This document shows, piece after piece, positions 53,961-63,587 of a stretch of 64,000 nt of DNA (position 1 is its first letter; every line of letters begins with the position of its first letter). The DNA is from Planctobacterium sp047947135 (lineage in GTDB: Bacteria > Pseudomonadota > Gammaproteobacteria > Enterobacterales > Alteromonadaceae), in contig CP170457.1 of assembly GCA_047947135.1 (NCBI GenBank), forward strand, positions 1,364,001-1,428,000, written 5' to 3'. The notes below the pieces were generated by a model that saw nothing but the letters and a program-made list of their open reading frames with translations, was not told the DNA's origin and did not search any database. Position numbers and translations under genes: made by a program.

Positions 53961-55046
53961 TTAGGCGTTTGTGATGCCATCCAGACAAGTCATCACTTCT
54001 TTACTGGCTTCTTCCATCTTGATGAGATGGCCACATGCCGCTTCAAAGTCTTCTGATTGCAGTGCCTGCATGGCTTTTACGCCCTCGTGGTGCACGGCAT
54101 AATGGGGTTTTTCCAGACGCTGAAATGCCTGTACTTTACTATAATTATCGCGACCCTGATTGTGCATCCATTTACCTAGCCGGGATGAGCCGCCATCAGC
54201 AAATTCATTGGGGGATTTTTTGCTAAAACCAAACATGACAGCATAAACGTCACTCTTCCAGGCAATATGATCGAGTTTCACCGTTTGAATAAAGGTTCGT
54301 AATGATGAAACATTGATACACTGTTTCATGCCATTGCAGTTTTCTACAATGGAACTGTAATACTCGTTGAGTTTATCAACCCCATCGCTGAGCTGTTCAT
54401 TGCTGTTCTGGATATCCCCTACAGCATCGACCGTTTCGTTGGTTGAGCTGATAATCTGGCGAACCAGCTCCGCGACTTCATTGGCAGACTCACTGGTGTT
54501 ATTCGCCAGTGACCGCACTTCGTCGGCAACGACACTAAATCCACGACCGGCGTCACCTGCTCGCGCAGCTTCGATCGCAGCGTTAAGTGCTAACAGGTTT
54601 GTTTGGTCTGAAATGCTGGAAATCGTGGTTACAAAGGAATTGATGTTGTCGGCCATTTCCGATAAACCCGAAATATTGGTCGTCATGTTGGACATTTTGC
54701 CAGTCAATCCACTCATACCTGATACGATATTTTCCAATGCGGTACTGGACGTATCAAAAAGCTGATCGATTTCTTCAATCGACTGACTTTCTTCATCGAT
54801 TCGCTCGTAAGCTTGCAAAACCGTGCCACGAATCCCTTCAACCTGACCAATACAGTCGATCAAACACTTCAGCATGGTGGCCTGTGTCTCATCCTTCGCT
54901 TCCGTAGGCTTCGTTGCTTGAGCCGCCTTGAGTTGCTCAAGTTCTCTGCTTATCTCATTATTTTCTTCGATCGTTGCTTCAAGTTCTCGTAGCAATCGTT
55001 CTTTTTCGCTCACTACCTGGTCGTAGGAAGACTTTAGTACCAGCAT
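53961..55046 (-). CDS. soluble methyl-accepting chemoreceptor with CZB domain
   Basis: A 361-residue cytoplasmic receptor with no TM helix. An N-terminal coiled coil (about 1-45) leads to a short MCP signalling domain with the hairpin tip SISDQTNLLALNAAIEAARAG and GFSVVADEVRSLANNTSESA (about 155-185). The C-terminal CZB zinc domain (about 245-350) has KLDHIAWKSDVYAVMFG, RLGKWMHNQG and HYAVHHEG, the His and Cys set that binds zinc. CZB receptors sense zinc-linked oxidants or c-di-GMP-related cues in related systems. It is a single gene with its own terminator. The signalling domain is shorter than in classical Tar-type receptors. Confidence 0.92.
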   Translation of the reverse strand: MLVLKSSYDQVVSEKERLLRELEATIEENNEISRELEQLKAAQATKPTEAKDETQATMLKCLIDCIGQVEGIRGTVLQAYERIDEESQSIEEIDQLFDTSSTALENIVSGMSGLTGKMSNMTTNISGLSEMADNINSFVTTISSISDQTNLLALNAAIEAARAGDAGRGFSVVADEVRSLANNTSESANEVAELVRQIISSTNETVDAVGDIQNSNEQLSDGVDKLNEYYSSIVENCNGMKQCINVSSLRTFIQTVKLDHIAWKSDVYAVMFGFSKKSPNEFADGGSSRLGKWMHNQGRDNYSKVQAFQRLEKPHYAVHHEGVKAMQALQSEDFEAACGHLIKMEEASKEVMTCLDGITNA

Positions 55047-55239
55047 TGTGTGTTCTCGTATTGTTCAGTGTGTATAAACATAGACCAAGTTAGCACTTTT
55101 TGTGCAAATATGTCGACGCTAAAACCGCGAAATTCGCGGAGATGTCTTTTTTATCGTCACATTCAGGCAGAACTATACCCGACGCGAAAAAACTTTTTTG
55201 TTAGCTAAGGTTATATCTTGGTATTGCTACGAATCTTCC

Positions 55240-56319
55240 TCAGCTTTTAAGACTGTCGGCACGAACCGCCCGCTGTGCAATTTCCGCGTCTGTCGCGACT
55301 TGCCAGCCGTGCAGGTTTTCTTTGACCAGTGTAGTGAGAAAACGCATATGCTGGTCATCATCGTTGAGGCAGGCAATGTACTGGTAGTTCTGACCGCCAG
55401 ATTCCAGAAAGTAGTCGCGATTTTCAATACCAATTTCTTCGATGGTTTCAAGGCAGTCGGCTGAGAACCCCGGACAAACCACCTGAACGGTTTTCACCCC
55501 CTGTGCCGGCAGTGACTTCAATGTTTCATCGGTATAAGGTGTTAACCACTCTTCGCGTCCAAAACGAGATTGAAACGTAGTGGCATATTGTTCCCGGTCT
55601 AAGCCGAGTTGTTCGGCAATCAAGCGAGATGTTTTGTGACATTCGCAATGGTACGGATCACCGTTAGTTAAATAGCGTTTGGGAATACCGTGATAAGAGA
55701 ATAATAACTTGTCTGGGGTGCCGTTTTTCGCCTGATGTGCTTGAATTTTTTCAGCCATCGCAGCGATGTAGTCTGGATGGTCATGATAGTGACTGATAAA
55801 GCGAAAATCGGGTAACCAGCGGCGTTGCGTAAAATCTTCAGCGATAGCATCGAAAGTACTGGCCGTTGTTGATGCGCAGTAGTGGGGGTAGAGCGGTAAT
55901 ACCAGCAGTCTTCGGACACCACGACTAAACATACTGTCGAGTGTATCGGAGATTGCTGGGTTGCCATAACGCATGGCGAAATCAACGACGATGTTGTCGC
56001 CAAACTCCTGTTTCAAGTTGTTCGTCAGCGCCTTCGCTTGATTCTGAGTGTGCACCAGTAAGGGCGAACCTTGTTCCGTCCAAACTGTTTTATAAGCACT
56101 TGCAGATCGCGCTGGGCGTATATTGAGAATCACCAGATTTAATACGCACCACCAAATTAATCGAGGCACTTCCACTACCCGAGGGTCCGAAAGAAACTCT
56201 TTAAGGTATGGCCGCAGCGCATTTTTGGTGGGTGCCTCTGGCGTACCAAGATTGGTAATTAATACACCGAGTTTATCGTTTTGCTGGTGGCTGAAGCCGG
56301 AATTTGATTTGTATTTCAT
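55240..56319 (-). CDS. hemH: ferrochelatase
   Basis: HemH inserts ferrous iron into protoporphyrin IX, the last step of heme synthesis. The 359-residue product has GVLITNLGTPEAPTKNALRPY, the metal His in LFSYHGIPKRYL and the paired acid residues in CPGFSADCLETIEEIG. The C-terminal 20 residues beyond the core (VATDAEIAQRAVRADSLKS) are polar. It lies downstream of the AbgT transporter in the same direction, but a strong terminator lies between them, so it needs its own promoter. Confidence 0.96.
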   Translation of the reverse strand: MKYKSNSGFSHQQNDKLGVLITNLGTPEAPTKNALRPYLKEFLSDPRVVEVPRLIWWCVLNLVILNIRPARSASAYKTVWTEQGSPLLVHTQNQAKALTNNLKQEFGDNIVVDFAMRYGNPAISDTLDSMFSRGVRRLLVLPLYPHYCASTTASTFDAIAEDFTQRRWLPDFRFISHYHDHPDYIAAMAEKIQAHQAKNGTPDKLLFSYHGIPKRYLTNGDPYHCECHKTSRLIAEQLGLDREQYATTFQSRFGREEWLTPYTDETLKSLPAQGVKTVQVVCPGFSADCLETIEEIGIENRDYFLESGGQNYQYIACLNDDDQHMRFLTTLVKENLHGWQVATDAEIAQRAVRADSLKS

Positions 56320-56374
56320 GTCATTCTCTTACGGGTGAGCAAGCTATACGAATGAGTGCTGTAAATGGATTGCT

Positions 56375-56403
56375 CAAAATAAAAACCCTCCCTGAGGGAG
56401 GGC
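56375..56403 (-). terminator. strong intrinsic terminator after the AbgT gene
   Basis: On the minus strand CCCTCCC-TCA-GGGAGGG is followed by TTTTTATTTT. The perfect 7-bp GC stem plus T tract lies about 15 bases past the AbgT stop and separates it from hemH. Confidence 0.9.
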
Positions 56404-56416
56404 TTTGAGTTTTCAT

Positions 56417-58015
56417 TTACGGTGTATAGTAGGTTGCTGAACCTGGGCCGACGGGCATACCCAAAAAGAATACCCAGGCATAGAACAGAATGGTCCAGCC
56501 TACGATATAAACCATGGTATAGGGCAACATGGTGGCAATCAGCGTTCCCATCCCTATGTCTTTTTTATACTTTGCCGCGATAGCGAGAATGAGACCGAAA
56601 TAACTCATCATTGGGGTGATCAGGTTAGTCACCGAATCACCAATGCGGTAAGCCGCCTGAATGACTTCGGGGGCGAAACCTACTAGCATCAACATTGGCA
56701 CAAAGATAGGTGCGGTCACCGCCCATTGAGCGGATGCACTTCCTAGCGACAAATTCACAATACCGCACATAATGATAAATAGAATAAATACTTCCGGGCC
56801 ATCCAGGCCAACGGCTTGCAGTAAGGCAGCACCTTTCACCGCTAAAACGGTACCCAGATTTGTCCACTTAAAGAAGGCCACAAACTGCGCGGCAAAAAAT
56901 ACCAAAGTAATATACAGACCCATAGATCCCATGCTTTTGGCCATGGCGTTAATAACATCTTTGTCATTTTTCATCGTGCCAGCAACCCGACCATAAACAA
57001 AGCCGGGGATTGCAAAAGTGATAAAGATGAACGCGACTATGCCCTTGAGAAAGGGGGAGCCTGCCACTTCACCTGTTTCCGGATGACGCAAAATGCCAGA
57101 TTCTGGCACAATGGTAATTGCCAGCAACACCGCTAATGCCACAAAGGCTAATCCGGCCATCTTCAGGGCTTTCTTTTCCTGTGCACTGGGCTTTTCTATT
57201 TTGGGTTCACCAAGGTCGATTGCCGCTTCCGATGGATCGTATTTACCCAATCTAGGCTCAACAATTTTTTCGGTGACAAACGCACCCATGGCGGCTACAG
57301 CAAAGGTACTAACGACCATGAAATACCAGTTTACTTCGGGACCGACGACATATTCAGGATCAATCATATGAGCCGCAGACTCGGTAATGCCAGACAATAA
57401 CGGATCGACAGTACCAAGTAACAGATTGGCACTATAGCCTCCTGAAACACCGGCAAATGCCGCCGCCAGACCGGCCAAAGGGTGGCGACCCAATGAGTGG
57501 AAGATCATAGCGGCAAGTGGGATTAACACGACATACCCCAGCTCCGACGCGGTATTTGAAATAATGCCAGCAAAAACGATAACAACAGTAACCATACGTT
57601 GTGAGGCGTTAACTACCATGGCACGCATTGCGGTCGATAGAAGGCCAGAGTGCTCGGCAACAGACACACCCAGTAACGCCACCAAGACGGTACCAAGAGG
57701 AGCAAAGCCCGTGAAGTTCGTTACCAGTCCGGTTACGATGCGCTGCAGCCCCTCGGCATTAAACAGCGATATAACCTCAATGATGCCATCTGCTTCGCGA
57801 CCTTTGGCACCTTCAGGCCTGGGGTCTACAACACTTACATCGAAATAGCCCAGAATACCGCTCAGTACGACGATAAACAGGGCGAACATTGCAAATAAGG
57901 TGACCGGGTGAGGCAGCAGATTACCTAACCATTCTACGGTGGCAAGAAATCTGGAAAAGAGTCCGGAAGTAGATTTATCTTCTTGATTTGTAGGGCTTTC
58001 TGATACTGCAGACAA
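56417..58015 (-). CDS. AbgT-family transporter
   Basis: A 532-residue inner-membrane protein of the AbgT family: ATVEWLGNLLPHPVTLFAMF, HSGLLSTAMRAMVVNASQRM, IISNTASELGYVVLIPLAAM, and the late NLSLGSASAQWAVTAPIFVPM with ITPMMSYFGLILA. Family members take up p-aminobenzoyl-glutamate or export sulfa drugs. It follows the cyanophycin cluster by 73 bases in the same direction, so movement of an aspartyl peptide is a possible role, but no direct evidence shows this. An intrinsic terminator follows. Confidence 0.93.
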   Translation of the reverse strand: MSAVSESPTNQEDKSTSGLFSRFLATVEWLGNLLPHPVTLFAMFALFIVVLSGILGYFDVSVVDPRPEGAKGREADGIIEVISLFNAEGLQRIVTGLVTNFTGFAPLGTVLVALLGVSVAEHSGLLSTAMRAMVVNASQRMVTVVIVFAGIISNTASELGYVVLIPLAAMIFHSLGRHPLAGLAAAFAGVSGGYSANLLLGTVDPLLSGITESAAHMIDPEYVVGPEVNWYFMVVSTFAVAAMGAFVTEKIVEPRLGKYDPSEAAIDLGEPKIEKPSAQEKKALKMAGLAFVALAVLLAITIVPESGILRHPETGEVAGSPFLKGIVAFIFITFAIPGFVYGRVAGTMKNDKDVINAMAKSMGSMGLYITLVFFAAQFVAFFKWTNLGTVLAVKGAALLQAVGLDGPEVFILFIIMCGIVNLSLGSASAQWAVTAPIFVPMLMLVGFAPEVIQAAYRIGDSVTNLITPMMSYFGLILAIAAKYKKDIGMGTLIATMLPYTMVYIVGWTILFYAWVFFLGMPVGPGSATYYTP

Positions 58016-58088
58016 AACAATCCCTCTTTTATAATTATAATTAAACCGCGGCTATTGTACCGGAAATGGTAAAAATAACATGTCCCGA

Positions 58089-59774
58089 TTACGTGGTACG
58101 CTCAATCAGAGCCTGGACTTCTGCTCGTTGATCCAGGGTAAAGAGTAACACCATGGCCCCCTGCTGCATTAATGTCAGGGCTTTTTCACAGCCTTCGAGC
58201 GGTGATTCGGCCAGCTCGATTTTACTGGCATCAATACCCGCATCTAACAAAAATGTTTTTGAAAGTGCCGGTACCTGCATAGGTTCTCTGCCGCGCAAGT
58301 ATCTGCTTACTTCAGCTGGTATGTAGACATCCGCCTGCAAATCAGCAACAGCGTTGGTTAGCTGTTGCATTTCGGTATCGCTTCGGTCTCCAGCATGGCT
58401 GAACATAACAATACGTTGTTGCGCCGGCAGTTTTTTAGCCATCGCAATAACAGCGCGCATGCTGTGTTCATTATGCGCAAAGTCGACAATAATTTTGCCG
58501 CCACGGTGATTGTACAGGTTGCCCCGGCCTGGATTGTCTTCAGGGCGTTTTCCAAAGGCGCGCAAGCCCTGTGCAATAGCTGTTTGATCAATACCCAATG
58601 CGAAGCATAAGCCAATAACACCCAGTGCATTTTGAATGTTGTGTCTTGCGGTGCCTGCAAAGGTAATGGGAACGTCGTTAATGGTACAAATTTCCTGCTC
58701 AGATTCGCCATTAAAATAGATGAATGTGTCTTCATCAAGATAAACTGCGGGTTGCTTAGATTCTCGATGTTGTTTGACCTGTGGCTGGTTTTTATTTTCG
58801 CTGTACCAGCAAATATGACAATCCAGTTTGCTTCCCTGCTTTACGACCAGTTCATTATCGGCATTGAGCACCAGTGTGCCACTTTTAGCTATGCCTTTGG
58901 CAATCACAAATTTTGCTTCCGCCAATTCCTCGACGGTATTAATGCCGTATTGGCCAAGATGATCAGCAGCAACATTAGTAATTAATCCTGCATCCACTCG
59001 CGGTACAGGCAAACCTCGGCGCAGAATACCGCCTCTGGCGACTTCCAGAAACGCAATTTCAGTGCGCTTATCACGGATTAGCATACGCGCACCACCGGGG
59101 CCAGAATAATCACCTGTATCGATGATATCATCACCGACCCGAATAAAATCTGTCGAGGTCACGCCGGCCCGCATTTGCGCGGCTTTCGCAATCTCAGCTG
59201 CCAAACGCACGCTGGTAGATTTGCCGTTGGTGCCAGTGATAAAAGCCAGAGGCACATTGTGATATTTTCGCCAGTTGATAGCTTCTGTCTTAGGTAGTTG
59301 TTTTATCTCAATGACGTCGACATTACTCCCCATTCCAAGTGAACAAAAGTCATCATCGGAAACACAGGTTACATTATGCTGCTGTGCCTGTTGCATGATG
59401 TTTATCAATGCAGGATTGCGTTCCTCAGCAAGTTCAGTGCGGATGCGCTGTATGGTCTCATCCCAGTCGGGTGCCGGTTCCGCTTTGAATTCCTGTAGAC
59501 ACAATTGCCAGGCATATTCTGCCACTTCACAGGCGCTATAAAGACAATCCATCGGAGCGCTTATTGCCAGACTAATGCCGTCGTCAAATTTTCGATAGGC
59601 GGTCCTTTCTGGCCAGTGCAGGGCATCCAAAATACGCTCAACCTGTTTTTGCCAACAGATGACGACTTGCTCTTTTTCAATACCTTGCACCCACACATCC
59701 AGGATAGCCCCCGGCTCATCCCAAAGTAAATTGGGGCCGGTCAGGCGTCGGGAGTCTTCCAGCTCAAGTCTCAT
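58089..59774 (-). CDS. short cyanophycin-synthetase paralogue (CphA'-like Mur ligase)
   Basis: A 561-residue protein carrying only the Mur-ligase-like half of cyanophycin synthetase. Visible are FITGTNGKSTSVRLAAEIA (ATP loop, about residue 180), DTGDYSGPGGARMLIRD, FLEVARGGILRRGLP, ITNVAADHLGQYGI and IVDFAHNEHSMRAV. The ATP-grasp domain is absent; residues 1-170 resemble no part I can name. It follows cphA by 35 bases in the same direction, as the cphA' genes of other non-cyanobacterial cyanophycin loci do. It may ligate one amino acid in the polymer or have a regulatory role. Confidence 0.9.
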   Translation of the reverse strand: MRLELEDSRRLTGPNLLWDEPGAILDVWVQGIEKEQVVICWQKQVERILDALHWPERTAYRKFDDGISLAISAPMDCLYSACEVAEYAWQLCLQEFKAEPAPDWDETIQRIRTELAEERNPALINIMQQAQQHNVTCVSDDDFCSLGMGSNVDVIEIKQLPKTEAINWRKYHNVPLAFITGTNGKSTSVRLAAEIAKAAQMRAGVTSTDFIRVGDDIIDTGDYSGPGGARMLIRDKRTEIAFLEVARGGILRRGLPVPRVDAGLITNVAADHLGQYGINTVEELAEAKFVIAKGIAKSGTLVLNADNELVVKQGSKLDCHICWYSENKNQPQVKQHRESKQPAVYLDEDTFIYFNGESEQEICTINDVPITFAGTARHNIQNALGVIGLCFALGIDQTAIAQGLRAFGKRPEDNPGRGNLYNHRGGKIIVDFAHNEHSMRAVIAMAKKLPAQQRIVMFSHAGDRSDTEMQQLTNAVADLQADVYIPAEVSRYLRGREPMQVPALSKTFLLDAGIDASKIELAESPLEGCEKALTLMQQGAMVLLFTLDQRAEVQALIERTT

Positions 59775-59809
59775 TATGTGACCTCATTCTGTGACATCAA
59801 TAACACTGA

Positions 59810-62629
59810 CTAGTCGGCTTCTTCGTCATGGTCCATTACGATACGAACCCCACGTTCGTCATGCACCAACCGTTGTCCTTCTCCTAATTCAAACTTATGT
59901 TCAACGGGTTGAAATAGTTTTTCAGGGTAGTCTCGAGAAGGTGCCGACTCCGCTTCGGAAGACACTTCAATGTGCTCGTCAAAATGCACAATTTGTTTCC
60001 AACAGCGTGTGATGTTGTCTCCCAGTACGATTAGCAAATCGCCGTCAGCACTGGCTTTCAAACCATGCTCAACGGCATCGTGTTCACTGGGAATGACCTC
60101 GATTGCAGCGGCATCGACTCCAGCGGCAAGTAGGTGGGTACGCAGTAATTGTGGCACTTCGTCTACCCCGCGACCACGACGGTCATCGTCAGCTTTACAA
60201 ATAAACTGGTCAAATCCTTTGGCGGCGATCTCCGCAGCTTCTTTAATATCTTCATCACGTCGGTCACCCGGCATGGCCAGCACAATACGACGAGTTCCTC
60301 TGACCTCGAGGCGTCTTGCCAGATCGGTAATCGTTTGAATTGCAGCAGGGTTATGGGCATAGTCCAGAATGACTTTAAAGGGATGTTCATCAAAGACATT
60401 TAATCTACCAGGAGCCTGGAAGAAACTGGTGTTGAAAGTACGTAATCCCTGACGAATATCGTCCAGTGAGGTATCAAAGGCGTACGCGATAGCGGCAGCA
60501 AACATGGCGTTTTGCACATTGTGCATTGCCTTACCTTCGATGGTTGCAGGGATCAGGTGTGTCCATAACAGCGGGATATGGGCTCCTTTGTCATAAAAGG
60601 TGATCATGTCGCCATTAATGCCTTTTTCCAGCACCGCAGCCATGCCGCCGGCTCGAATATGCTCTCTGACCAGGCCATGACCGGAATCGATAGTAACGTA
60701 ACAAATGTGCTTGGCGTCACAGAAGTCAGCCATCTGTAAAACAAGGGGGTCATCGGCATTCAATACGACACAGTCTTTTGCTACTTCAACAACTACGCGC
60801 TTAACGCGGGCTAAATCTTCAAGCGTATCGACACCACGTTGGCCGAGGTGGTCGGCAGCAATATTCAGACAGGCACCCACATTACAATCATTGTAACCCA
60901 GTCCTCGTTTGACGATGCCGCCACGAGCGGTTTCCATAATGGCAAAATCCACATTAGGGTCGCGCAACACGATCTGAGCCGACGTCGGTCCCGTCATGTC
61001 GCCTTTAACGGTTAAATGGCCATCAATGTAGACGCCGTCAGTAGATGTCATGCCAGTGGTATATCCGGCCGCTTTCATAATGCTGGCCAGCATACGTGAG
61101 GTGGTGGTTTTACCGTTAGTACCGGTAATTGCCGCAACCGGGATACGGGATTGCGTGCCGGCAGGAAACAACATATCCATTACTTTGCCTGCAACGTCGC
61201 GTGGTTTACCTTCACTGGGAGCAACGTGCATGCGGAATCCTGGAGCAGCATTGCATTCACAGATACCACCGCCGATTTCTTTGTAGGATTTGCTGATGTC
61301 GTCGGTTAGGAAATCAACACCACCGACATCCAGACCTATTGCCTTAATGGCACGAATGGCCATATCACGATTATCCGGATGCACAATATCGGTGACATCA
61401 ATCGCCGTGCCACCAGTGGATAAGTTGGCGGTAGAGCGCAGATAAAAGGTTTCGCCATCATTCAGGACGGTATTTTCGTCATATCCGGCTTCTTCCAGGA
61501 GGCGTTTCGCCTGACTATCCAGTTCCAGTCGGGTCAGTACTTTTTCATGACCAATACCCCGGCGAGGATCCTGATTTACGATATCCACTAATTCCGCGAT
61601 GCTGTGCTGACCATCACCGATAACGTGCCCAGGTACTCGCTTGGCTACGGCGACGAGCTCATTGTTAACAACCAACATGCGATGATCGAATCCGGTTAAA
61701 TAACTTTCAACCAGTACTGCGCGGCTGCTGCCGTATTTCTGCGCTTCGGTAAATGCCGTAGCGACTTCTTCATCTGTCGTTAGATTAATACTGACACCAC
61801 GACCATGGTTCGCGTTGAGCGGCTTAACCACCACTGGATAGCCAATGCGTCTGGCGGCTTTCACGGCTTGACGTTCACCATAAATCATATGCTGTATGGG
61901 TACGGGTAAACCTAAATCACTCAGGAGATTATGGGTATCTTCTTTATCACAGGAGATCTCAACGGCGATGTGTTTAGTTTCACTGGTGACGGTTGCCTGA
62001 ATGCGTTGTTGATACTTGCCATGGCCGAATTGCACCAGACTGTATTTATTCAGTCGCAACCATGGAATTTCTCGTTCTTCAGCAGCCCCCACCAGCGATG
62101 CTGTACTTGGACCAAACTCTTTACGCTGAGCACCTCGGACAAAGGCTCGCATTTCCTCTTCAAAATCAAAATCACTTTCGTAATCGAAGTCAACCTTGCT
62201 TTGGACAGCTTCTGGAAGTAAATGCATCAACAGTTTTTGTGCTAACTCACCTGCAGCCAGCCCCACATCTTTCTGTTTATATTCATAGATAACGTTGTAA
62301 CATCCCGGCTCTCCGGTACTCCGGGTTTTCCCAAAGGTCACTTTGGAGCCCGCCAGATCCTGTAACTCCAGTGCAACGTGCTCCCAGATATGGCCCATCC
62401 AGGTGCCTTCATCTTCCCTCAAGCGTCTCACCAGTCCACCTTCAACGCCGTAAGAGCAACCATGACTGTGTAATGATGGCAGTGCTTGCAATAATCCTTC
62501 AATAAATGTTTCGCCGAGTTTCGCAGACGGCCAGTTTTCCAATTCTGCCAAATCAACGTGGTAACGCATTACCGGGAAATTAGCGTAAACGTTTGGGCCG
62601 ACATAGATATTAGTGGTGGATATTTTCAT
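59810..62629 (-). CDS. cphA: cyanophycin synthetase
   Basis: CphA builds multi-L-arginyl-poly-L-aspartate with ATP. From the ATG at 62629 it has 939 residues: N-terminal domain (1-160), ATP-grasp (about 220-480: PIQHMIYGERQAVKAARRIG, YPVVVKPLNANHGRGVSINL, ICECNAAPGFRMHVAPSEGK) and Mur-ligase domain (from about 490: AAITGTNGKTTTSRMLASIM, NIAADHLGQRGVDTLEDLA, VILDYAHNPAAIQ). All ATP sites are intact. The longer frame to 62725 runs through a terminator and is not used. It has about 65 residues beyond most cyanobacterial enzymes, mainly a charged C-terminal tail. Confidence 0.96.
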   Translation of the reverse strand: MKISTTNIYVGPNVYANFPVMRYHVDLAELENWPSAKLGETFIEGLLQALPSLHSHGCSYGVEGGLVRRLREDEGTWMGHIWEHVALELQDLAGSKVTFGKTRSTGEPGCYNVIYEYKQKDVGLAAGELAQKLLMHLLPEAVQSKVDFDYESDFDFEEEMRAFVRGAQRKEFGPSTASLVGAAEEREIPWLRLNKYSLVQFGHGKYQQRIQATVTSETKHIAVEISCDKEDTHNLLSDLGLPVPIQHMIYGERQAVKAARRIGYPVVVKPLNANHGRGVSINLTTDEEVATAFTEAQKYGSSRAVLVESYLTGFDHRMLVVNNELVAVAKRVPGHVIGDGQHSIAELVDIVNQDPRRGIGHEKVLTRLELDSQAKRLLEEAGYDENTVLNDGETFYLRSTANLSTGGTAIDVTDIVHPDNRDMAIRAIKAIGLDVGGVDFLTDDISKSYKEIGGGICECNAAPGFRMHVAPSEGKPRDVAGKVMDMLFPAGTQSRIPVAAITGTNGKTTTSRMLASIMKAAGYTTGMTSTDGVYIDGHLTVKGDMTGPTSAQIVLRDPNVDFAIMETARGGIVKRGLGYNDCNVGACLNIAADHLGQRGVDTLEDLARVKRVVVEVAKDCVVLNADDPLVLQMADFCDAKHICYVTIDSGHGLVREHIRAGGMAAVLEKGINGDMITFYDKGAHIPLLWTHLIPATIEGKAMHNVQNAMFAAAIAYAFDTSLDDIRQGLRTFNTSFFQAPGRLNVFDEHPFKVILDYAHNPAAIQTITDLARRLEVRGTRRIVLAMPGDRRDEDIKEAAEIAAKGFDQFICKADDDRRGRGVDEVPQLLRTHLLAAGVDAAAIEVIPSEHDAVEHGLKASADGDLLIVLGDNITRCWKQIVHFDEHIEVSSEAESAPSRDYPEKLFQPVEHKFELGEGQRLVHDERGVRIVMDHDEEAD

Positions 62630-62711
62630 GGTGTGTAGATGTCCTTTTGCGAGAAGCTGGAATGCTAAATTGGAATCTTCTTTGTAGCAGTGTACAACCG
62701 GATTGGTGAAT

Positions 62712-62740
62712 AAAAAAAGTGGCAAAGGCCACTTTTTTTA
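62712..62740 (-). terminator. terminator between cphB and cphA
   Basis: AAAAAAAGTGGC-AAAG-GCCACTTTTTTT has a perfect GTGGC/GCCAC core with A and T runs, so it can act in both directions. It lies about 27 bases past the cphB stop and about 80 bases before the cphA start, splitting the cyanophycin genes into two transcription units or giving partial read-through. Confidence 0.85.
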
Positions 62741-62766
62741 AATTTTACGAGAAGCAAATGTTTACA

Positions 62767-63585
62767 TCACTCAATATGGGCCACTCTATTGCTAATTTCA
62801 TAGCGCGCACCGGATGCCAGGATATGTACTTTAAGGTTCAGTAAAGTCAAAGCATCGCCGCGTCTTGCTTCGGCCATTGACGAATATTCGATATCGGTCG
62901 GATCGATAACAGTAACGGCACCACTGCCAACGACTGTGAAGATATTGTCTTGATCGATAAAAGCAGCAGTATCTTCGTCCAGCCCAATACCCACCAAAAA
63001 GGGGTTATAAGAAACCGCACTTAACAGACGGGCTAGTCGATTTCGTTCATTGAAGTGTTGATCAACAACGACAGTGTTAATTAAACCCATGCCTGGTGCC
63101 AGGCTGACGCCGTCTTCGGTCGGCACAATACCGACATTGCCCCCGGCAATCATATGTTGCGAAATGATTGCGGCCCCCGCAGAAGTACCTGCAACGTGAA
63201 CACCCCGGGCATTGGCCTGACGTATTGCGGTTGCTATCGGCGTACCACCCAAAATGGTTGACAGGCGTAACTGATTGCCACCAGTGATAAAAATACCTGT
63301 TGCTTTTTCCAGCAGCGGTAGGTGATCTTTTCGTTGGGCATCTGCGCGTTCTGCAATTGGTAAAGAATAGGCTTCACCGACCCCTAAATCCCGAAACAGT
63401 GTTTCGTATCGAGAACCCGTATCTTCCAGTCGAGATGCCGTTGGAATAATACAAATGTGGGCATCTTTGCCGCCCGCCAGTTCGACAAAGCGCGATAAAA
63501 TTTCCGGGTTATCAATTTTTTCTTCGGCACCACCAATGGGAATTACAAACCCACGATGCTGACCATCAATACTTGGTGAAGGCAT
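62767..63585 (-). CDS. cphB: cyanophycinase
   Basis: CphB is a serine peptidase (S51) that cuts cyanophycin into beta-Asp-Arg dipeptides. The 272-residue protein has HRGFVIPIGGAEEKI, ICIIPTASRLEDTG, FITGGNQLRLSTILGGTPI, the nucleophile Ser in VAGTSAGAAIISQHM and VVVDQHFNERNRLARL. No signal peptide is present, so it acts on stored granules inside the cell. It starts with an ATG 2 bases after the stop of the upstream dipeptidase gene. Confidence 0.96.
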   Translation of the reverse strand: MPSPSIDGQHRGFVIPIGGAEEKIDNPEILSRFVELAGGKDAHICIIPTASRLEDTGSRYETLFRDLGVGEAYSLPIAERADAQRKDHLPLLEKATGIFITGGNQLRLSTILGGTPIATAIRQANARGVHVAGTSAGAAIISQHMIAGGNVGIVPTEDGVSLAPGMGLINTVVVDQHFNERNRLARLLSAVSYNPFLVGIGLDEDTAAFIDQDNIFTVVGSGAVTVIDPTDIEYSSMAEARRGDALTLLNLKVHILASGARYEISNRVAHIE

Positions 63586-63587
63586 AC

